Below, in pieces: positions 58,927-64,000 of a stretch of 64,000 nucleotides of DNA; position 1 is the first letter of the stretch, and each line of letters begins with the position of its first letter. The DNA is taken from positions 62,001 to 126,000 of the forward strand of contig NZ_NASD01000006.1 in the NCBI RefSeq assembly GCF_002142155.1. Direction: 5' to 3'. Below the pieces are notes generated by a model. It saw nothing but the letters and a program-made list of their open reading frames with translations. It did not search any database and had not been told where the DNA came from. The stretch comes from Gilliamella apis (GTDB taxonomy: Bacteria; Pseudomonadota; Gammaproteobacteria; Enterobacterales; Orbaceae). Position numbers and translations under genes: made by a program.

Positions 58927-59769
58927 TTAAAGTAAATGTAAAGATAGTGCCGCAAATATTGGAACTGCAGCAGTTAAACTATCAATCCGATCTAAAATAC
59001 CGCCATGTCCAGGAATAATATTACCACTATCTTTAATGCCTGCTTCTCGTTTAAACATACTTTCAGTTAAATCACCTAATACTGAAACTAAAATAGCTAA
59101 CAAAGAACTCAATATAAAAGTTATGAAACTAATTTGGAAATAACCGGTTAAATAAACAAACACACTAATCAAAATGGCTGAACTAATTCCACCTAAAAAG
59201 CCCTCTATCGTTTTCCCTGGTGATACTTTTGCCGCCAATTTTCGTTTACCTATCGCTCTACCAACGAAATATGCACCGGTGTCGGTTGCCCATACTAACA
59301 CAAATACATATAGCAACCAAACAGCACCTGTATAAGTATTAAATATATAATTAATTGACCTAAGCTCAATCATACCGACAAAGAAAGGAAACAGTGTAAA
59401 AAAAGCAAATAATAATTTAATAATCAGTGAATTAGACCAGTATTTTACTGACTTTGGATAACCAATAACCAATAAAAATGCAACTAACCACCAAATAATC
59501 GATAAACAAATTATATAATTAAATAATCTATATTTTATTAATGCTGTATTTGGAATTAGATAAACTAAACTTAATAACATTACAACAGAAAATGTAAAAA
59601 CAATTTTATGTAATGGTTTAGTCATAGCTAGAAAATTAGTCCATTCCCATGCAGCTATTCCACAAACAGCGATAACTAGATAAGAAAATATTGATAATGG
59701 CGCAAAAAACAAGGCAATAATTACCAGTGGAATAAGTATTAGTGCAGTTAGAATACGGTGAATTAACAT
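58927..59769 (-). CDS. cdsA: Phosphatidate cytidylyltransferase CdsA
   Basis: Makes CDP-diacylglycerol, precursor of all phospholipids. The 280 residues are mostly hydrophobic with about eight membrane helices. The family signature near the C-terminus is intact: SMFKREAGIKDSGNIIPGHG (20 residues), followed by GILDRIDS. DTGAYFVGRAIGKRKLAAKV and SPGKTIEGFLGG are also typical. The ATG overlaps the uppS stop by one base (TAATG). Confidence 0.96.
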   Translation of the reverse strand: MLIHRILTALILIPLVIIALFFAPLSIFSYLVIAVCGIAAWEWTNFLAMTKPLHKIVFTFSVVMLLSLVYLIPNTALIKYRLFNYIICLSIIWWLVAFLLVIGYPKSVKYWSNSLIIKLLFAFFTLFPFFVGMIELRSINYIFNTYTGAVWLLYVFVLVWATDTGAYFVGRAIGKRKLAAKVSPGKTIEGFLGGISSAILISVFVYLTGYFQISFITFILSSLLAILVSVLGDLTESMFKREAGIKDSGNIIPGHGGILDRIDSLTAAVPIFAALSLHLL

Positions 59770-60494
59770 TAAATTTCCTCATTTTGAACACCGCCGAAAC
59801 GTCGTTCTCTAGTATTAAATACGTCTATCGCTTCATCGAAGGATATTGAGTTAAAGTCAGGCCAAAGTGTGTCGGTAAAATAGAATTCTGCATAGGCACT
59901 TTGCCATAATAAAAAGTTACTAATTCGATACTCACCACCAGTACGTATAACTAATTCAACTTCAGGCAAATCACTCATGCAAATGGTTGTGGCAAAACTA
60001 TCCTCATTAATATCTTCAAGTTTTATCTCTCCTTGCAAAACTTTAGTCGTCATTTTTTGTGCTGATTGTACAATATCCCAACGACCACCGTAATTAGCCG
60101 CAATATTGAGAATAAGGCCGGTATTATTTTGTGTTAAGCATTGAGCATCAATAATCAGTTTTTGAAGATGTTCATTAAACTTTGAAATATCACCAATAAT
60201 ATTTAAACGAACGTTATGTTTATTTAACTTTTGGATTTCTCGATTTAAAGCATAAATAAAAAGTGATATTAAAGCTGAAACTTCATTTGATGGTCGCTTC
60301 CAATTTTCACTACTAAAAGCATATAAAGTTAGTACTTTGATATTTAGTTTTGCTGCATGAGTGACAATTTTACGAACCGCTTTTAAACCAGCTCGATGAC
60401 CAATCGCCCTTAATTGATTACGTTGTTGAGCCCAACGACCATTACCATCCATTATAATAGCAACATGATTTGGGATGTATCTTTGTTGTGTCAT
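59769..60494 (-). CDS. uppS: Undecaprenyl diphosphate synthase UppS (IspU)
   Basis: Cis-prenyltransferase making the C55 lipid carrier for peptidoglycan and LPS. The 241 residues (E. coli 253) show HVAIIMDGNGRWAQQR with the catalytic Asp, LTLYAFSSENWKRP, ANYGGRWDIVQ, and ELVIRTGGEYRISNFLLWQS (20 residues). It starts the run uppS-cdsA-rseP-bamA-skp-lpxD; frr and dxr, upstream in E. coli, are replaced by crp, 46 bases away. Confidence 0.97.
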   Translation of the reverse strand: MTQQRYIPNHVAIIMDGNGRWAQQRNQLRAIGHRAGLKAVRKIVTHAAKLNIKVLTLYAFSSENWKRPSNEVSALISLFIYALNREIQKLNKHNVRLNIIGDISKFNEHLQKLIIDAQCLTQNNTGLILNIAANYGGRWDIVQSAQKMTTKVLQGEIKLEDINEDSFATTICMSDLPEVELVIRTGGEYRISNFLLWQSAYAEFYFTDTLWPDFNSISFDEAIDVFNTRERRFGGVQNEEI

Positions 60495-60540
60495 TTAATA
60501 TCTCGTAATATCTCAATCATTTTAATCATAATTTCGATAA

Positions 60541-61170
60541 TCAACGGGTACCATAAACCACAATTGTTTTGCCATGTGCTGAAATCAAATGTTGGTCTTC
60601 AAGCATTTTTAAAATTCTACCCACTGTTTCACGTGAACAACCAACTATTTGACCGATTTCCTGACGGGTAATTTTGATTTGCATGCCATCTGGATGGGTC
60701 ATTGCATCAGGCTGTTTGGTTAAATTCAATAAGGTTTGTGCAATTCGTCCAGCAACATCTAAAAAGGCTAAGTTGCTTACTTTTTCTGATGTCACTTGTA
60801 ATCGACTTGCCATTTGACTAGCGAGACGCATTAAAATATCGGGATTAACTTGTACAAGCTGTTTAAATTTTTTATAAGAAATTTCAGCCACTTCACAACT
60901 TGTTTTCGCTTTTACCCAAGCACTACGCTCTGTGCCTTCTTCGAAAAGACCTAATTCACCTAAAAATTGATTTTGATTTAAATAAGACAAAATCATCTCA
61001 TTACCTTCATCATCTTTAATTAATACAGCAACAGATCCTTTCAAAATATAATAGAGAGTTTCGGCTTTTTCTCCTTGATGAATAAGGGTACTTTTAGCTG
61101 GATATTTATGAATATGGCAATGAGATAAAAACCATTCTAATGTTGTATCTGATTGCTGTTTACCAATCAT
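60541..61170 (-). CDS. crp: cAMP receptor protein CRP
   Basis: Global cAMP-dependent regulator, 209 residues (E. coli 210) and nearly identical in key parts. The cAMP pocket is in [20 protein letters not shown]; the hinge [20 protein letters not shown] leads to the HTH with recognition helix [21 protein letters not shown] near-identical recognition helix implies the TGTGA-N6-TCACA site, supporting the CRP box at 9915-9930. I start at the ATG at 61170 (MIGKQQ), after GAGG. Confidence 0.99.
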   Translation of the reverse strand: MIGKQQSDTTLEWFLSHCHIHKYPAKSTLIHQGEKAETLYYILKGSVAVLIKDDEGNEMILSYLNQNQFLGELGLFEEGTERSAWVKAKTSCEVAEISYKKFKQLVQVNPDILMRLASQMASRLQVTSEKVSNLAFLDVAGRIAQTLLNLTKQPDAMTHPDGMQIKITRQEIGQIVGCSRETVGRILKMLEDQHLISAHGKTIVVYGTR

Positions 61171-61257
61171 TATTCCGTCCTCTCCATTCAATTACTACAA
61201 TGACACTATAACAAAGTTACACAATAAATCATATACTCAGTAAAACGATTTTAATCA

Positions 61258-61464
61258 TTATTTAATAATTTTGATATCAATTGTTTCATGTAATTCAGAC
61301 CAAAAAATTGCGGCAGTTCCATTAATTAAATGAAGTTTTACATCATTGACTTTATCTGCAAGTGTTTTTTCCTGCACACCATAATCGGTACCTTCTCGTA
61401 AAACAAAAGATTCAATAAGATTATTTAATATTTGAGGGTCAAGAGTCTGCCAAGGAATAATCAT
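61258..61464 (-). CDS. yheU: YheU family small protein
   Basis: A 68-residue protein of unknown function, conserved in gammaproteobacteria. [29 protein letters not shown], and [10 protein letters not shown] match E. coli YheU (72 residues) closely. In E. coli yheU also lies in the neighbourhood of crp; here it is adjacent, 87 bases upstream of it. Confidence 0.93.
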   Translation of the reverse strand: MIIPWQTLDPQILNNLIESFVLREGTDYGVQEKTLADKVNDVKLHLINGTAAIFWSELHETIDIKIIK

Positions 61465-61586
61465 GGGTGTAATTATCGATTCGATTAATTATTGTATCAA
61501 TTTAATACTTAGAAGTGCACAATTAAATATTATATTACGTAACACTTTTTATCCATTTAATTTAATTTGATTAAGCTTATTTTATT

Positions 61587-61615
61587 AAAAAAAACCACTC
61601 AATAGAGTGGTTTTT
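61587..61615. terminator. Terminator after the SinI-like gene
   Basis: AAAAACCACTC (61590-61600) pairs with GAGTGGTTTTT (61605-61615) around AATA. On the minus strand a run of eight T follows, 25 bases after the stop of the gene at 61641. The rest of the gap to yheU shows nothing. Confidence 0.88.
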
Positions 61616-61640
61616 ATCAATTTCATAACTAAATAGATAA

Positions 61641-62783
61641 TTATCTTGCTATAACTTGAAGTTTGAAGCCTTGAATACCTGCTTTAGTCGTTGTTAAGGT
61701 ATTATATAATGAGTTATGTTTAGTATTTGCTATCGTAGCAACATTGCCACCAGCTGCTTCTACCGCACCTAAGGCAATTGAATCACTAATACCAGCTGCA
61801 ACTACACTATACACACCTGTAGTTAATGCATCTGCAGGTGCAGCTACACTACCTGTATTAGCACTAGAGGTACCGTAAAGATACCATGAGAAGCTATATG
61901 ACCCAGTAATTATTCTATCAGTACCAGCAGTATTTGGTAAGCTATGATCCCCAGTAGTATTTCCATCCGTTATTTGCCATACAACAGCACCTAAACGATC
62001 ACCATATTGTGGAACTGTTCGTTTCGCCCAGTCTGCATCACTAACTCCAGTTGGTCGAGCTGGTAAAGCAGCTGCTATATTTATATCCATGTCAAGTGTA
62101 CCATCAGTTTTATATTTGAAAATACCAATTTTTGTACTTTGATCAGAGTAAATTGGTCCTACTGGGTTGTTAGGATCTGGGTCACCAGAACCAGTATTAG
62201 GAGCTGGTTGTTCGTTATCACCTAGTGTTTCTTGATGTTGAGGAGCTTGAGTACTCCAAATATCAGCAAGGTTTAACCATTCATTTACATTTGGATTACC
62301 AAATGAAGTTTTCTCTTGAAGTTGTAAACCAACTTTCACCGCACCAGCCATATCTTCAGTAATTTTAAAATATATATGACCTTGTTCACCAGTATTTTCA
62401 TAGGTAAGTGAAGAAAGAGCACTAGTCACATTTGACCATGACACATCATCAGTAGTTTTATTAATCCATACTCTTAATGTGTCTTTGATTGCACCTGTTG
62501 TATCAATATCGCCATCTGAATCTTTTAAATTATAAAAGATATGAATATAATCACCAACTTTAGCTTTATTCTGGCTACCAGCAGCTGTACTACCATCAAT
62601 AGTTTCGGTAATACGAATGGTAATAGCGCGTTCAATGTCATGATCTTTAGCGAAAATAACCGGTGCATTACCTTGTATTTCATTAACGGTTTCGCCCGTT
62701 ATATCTACTGCGTAAGCACTACTTGCAGCATAACCAGCTAAGAATAAGCCTAATGCGACTTTTTTGATTGTTAGATTTTTCAT
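61641..62783 (-). CDS. Secreted SinI-like surface protein
   Basis: A 380-residue exported protein. A signal peptide (MKNLTIKKVALGLFLAGYAA ... SSAYA|VD) is clear. The mature part has two beta-rich halves joined by an Asn/Pro/Gly/Asp linker (QPAPNTGSGDPDPNNPVGP), no cysteine, and ends GFKLQVIAR. The layout recalls SinI-type autotransporter-associated proteins encoded beside intimin/invasin-like genes in Salmonella; this family call is from recall and moderate. AGGAAG precedes the ATG. It lies 121 bases after a larger Ig-like surface protein gene on the same strand and shares its terminal motif, so the two probably work together at the cell surface. Confidence 0.65.
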   Translation of the reverse strand: MKNLTIKKVALGLFLAGYAASSAYAVDITGETVNEIQGNAPVIFAKDHDIERAITIRITETIDGSTAAGSQNKAKVGDYIHIFYNLKDSDGDIDTTGAIKDTLRVWINKTTDDVSWSNVTSALSSLTYENTGEQGHIYFKITEDMAGAVKVGLQLQEKTSFGNPNVNEWLNLADIWSTQAPQHQETLGDNEQPAPNTGSGDPDPNNPVGPIYSDQSTKIGIFKYKTDGTLDMDINIAAALPARPTGVSDADWAKRTVPQYGDRLGAVVWQITDGNTTGDHSLPNTAGTDRIITGSYSFSWYLYGTSSANTGSVAAPADALTTGVYSVVAAGISDSIALGAVEAAGGNVATIANTKHNSLYNTLTTTKAGIQGFKLQVIAR

Positions 62784-62904
62784 GTTTAACTTCCTATTTT
62801 TCTTTGATAAATTAACATGTTGTATTTATATAAATACACCATTTTTTGGTGTTCCCTTTTGAATTATCAACGGTAATTTGTGATAATTCAAAAACTTTTT
62901 AACT

Positions 62905-64000
62905 TTAATAAGCAATAACTTGTAATAAGAAACCTTGGTCTCCAGCACATGCACTTTCAGGAATAGATACTTGCTGCCAATTCACGTGCTCAGGTGCACC
63001 TTCAACTTTTTCAATACTTGTACCAATAAACGCATAGCTATCTTCACCGTCGATATTACTGCCATTTACTGTTGATTTGATTCCTCGAATCTTATAACGT
63101 GCATTTTTACCCATACTCACATTAAACCATGGTCCATTTCGATAGTCAGGATTACCCAAGGCATTTTTAAGATTAACCGCTCTATTTCCAGGGCATGCGC
63201 TATCATTTGATCCAACAAGTGACCAGACAATAAATGGATCCTGAATTACGTTGTCAGCCAGATCATAAGCGACTACATAATATTCGGTATGAACTTTCCA
63301 CTCATTTGGACCATTTGGATTAAATACTAGGTAAGGGCTATCATCAGTAGCTGCAACTAATGCATTATCTGAACTTCGATAAACTTCAAGTCTACCGGAC
63401 TGACCACCATTAAAGTAAACAATCGCATGGTTTAAAGATTGGCCATATTGATTCAGCTTAGCTACAAAATCAACTGTACCAGTGATATTAGAAGCAACAT
63501 TGATAGCATAAGTATCACCAATTACCTCTATATCTCTATTAGATATCTTTCGTCCCATCTTGATTTTTTCAAATGATTTAACAATGACACAAGGTTCTGC
63601 TGTCGGACAAGCTGTTATATTTCCAGTGGTTCCATCAATCAAATTAATTGGATTACCATTACTAGTTGCTACCCACAAATCGGTAACGGAAGCTTCAAAC
63701 GAATTTCCAATACTATCCATTAAGATATTATCACTAAATCCATCATAATCAGTTAGGCCCCGAGTTTCTACGCCTTCTTTTGGTGTGACCAACGTAGCCA
63801 TTAACGTAACGGTATCCCTACCATTCGCAGGATTGTGAACAGGAGCTGCACTTGGTCTACCATAAACATCAATAGCCCAAACGCCCACTTTGCGTAGTTC
63901 GTTATTAGGTAGAACCTCAAAAGAAACTGAGTTAGATGTTGCTGATCTTTTCCCCTTTCCATCAGTAACGGTTACCGATAAAGAATAAATACCATTGGTG
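62905..64000 (-). CDS. C-terminal part of a large Ig-like surface protein (N-terminus beyond window edge)
   Basis: The frame is open from the right edge to the stop at 62905, giving about 364 residues of a longer protein. At the edge NGIYSLSVTVTDGKGKRS and SVSFEVLPN look like the end of a bacterial Ig-like repeat. Later parts are beta-rich, with cysteine pairs (ITACPTAEPCV; SACPGN ... ESACAGD) unusual in such adhesins. It ends GFLLQVIAY, echoing the GFKLQVIAR of the next gene. An intimin/invasin-type or other repeat adhesin is likely, but the barrel or anchoring domain is not in view. A GTG at 63888 is not the true start because the frame continues upstream. Confidence 0.6.
   Translation of the reverse strand, partial: TNGIYSLSVTVTDGKGKRSATSNSVSFEVLPNNELRKVGVWAIDVYGRPSAAPVHNPANGRDTVTLMATLVTPKEGVETRGLTDYDGFSDNILMDSIGNSFEASVTDLWVATSNGNPINLIDGTTGNITACPTAEPCVIVKSFEKIKMGRKISNRDIEVIGDTYAINVASNITGTVDFVAKLNQYGQSLNHAIVYFNGGQSGRLEVYRSSDNALVAATDDSPYLVFNPNGPNEWKVHTEYYVVAYDLADNVIQDPFIVWSLVGSNDSACPGNRAVNLKNALGNPDYRNGPWFNVSMGKNARYKIRGIKSTVNGSNIDGEDSYAFIGTSIEKVEGAPEHVNWQQVSIPESACAGDQGFLLQVIAY

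Noticed and set aside
63888-63890. GTG as start of the right-edge surface protein
   Set aside because: The same frame stays open to the window edge and encodes an Ig-like end (SLSVTVTDGKGKRS), so this GTG is internal.
1-64000. CRISPR arrays, insertion sequences, prophage or integron
   Set aside because: No regularly spaced repeats, transposase, integrase or phage structural genes were seen on either strand.

Overview
The window is a contiguous piece of chromosome from an AT-rich gammaproteobacterium. Several features place it near Enterobacterales and Pasteurellales: a complete mukF-mukE-mukB operon, cpxRA, secG followed by tRNA-Leu(GAG), OxyR with both redox cysteines, FabR, and CRP with a near-identical recognition helix. 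Low GC, loss of genes inside otherwise familiar operons, and three decaying pseudogenes suggest a host-associated lineage. Orbaceae (Gilliamella/Frischella-like insect gut symbionts) is my best guess; this is an inference from memory of such genomes, not a database result. I see no phage, insertion sequence, CRISPR array or rRNA.

Layout. 1-4.2 kb: cpxA (cut by the left edge), cpxR, thiI, then secG and tRNA-Leu. 4.5-4.9 kb: a broken LemA-like gene. 5.1-10.7 kb: a mannose-family PTS operon (aldolase, IIA, IIB, IIC, IID, zinc dehydrogenase) divergent from a DeoR-family regulator, with a near-consensus CRP site between them. 10.8-13.2 kb: an AdhR/NmlR-like MerR regulator divergent from a LepA/EF4 gene that has an unusual C-terminus and lies outside the usual lepA-lepB context. 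13.3-19.8 kb: mukBEF. 20.1-20.8 kb: a secreted DUF4198-type protein under an apparent Fur box. 20.9-24.5 kb: a nucleoside salvage operon (HTH-ribokinase fusion, nucleoside hydrolase, MFS transporter). 24.8-27.8 kb: pntAB. 27.8-29.8 kb: a hydrolase remnant, fabR and oxyR. 30.2-38.8 kb: pcnB, apparently with an AUU start codon, then lptD, surA, rsmA, apaH and sppA. 38.8-41.4 kb: a yejM-like gene and a broken Bax-inhibitor-1 gene. 41.5-45.1 kb: moaCDE and priA. 45.1-61.5 kb: a long minus-strand run of proteostasis and envelope genes (comEA-like, ppiD, lon, clpX, clpP, tig, lpxD, skp, bamA, rseP, cdsA, uppS, crp, yheU). 61.6 kb to the right edge: two secreted, surface-type proteins, the second cut by the edge.

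Functional links. Envelope biogenesis and quality control dominate: CpxRA, SecG, LptD, SurA, Skp, BamA, PpiD, RseP, SppA, LpxD and YejM. Regulated catabolic modules (PTS operon with CRP site; nucleoside operon with a fused regulator-kinase) fit a sugar-fed lifestyle. The most unusual items are the MerR-LepA pair with overlapping divergent promoters, the HTH-ribokinase fusion with a strong internal ribosome binding site, the AUU start of pcnB, and the right-edge surface-protein pair sharing a C-terminal motif.
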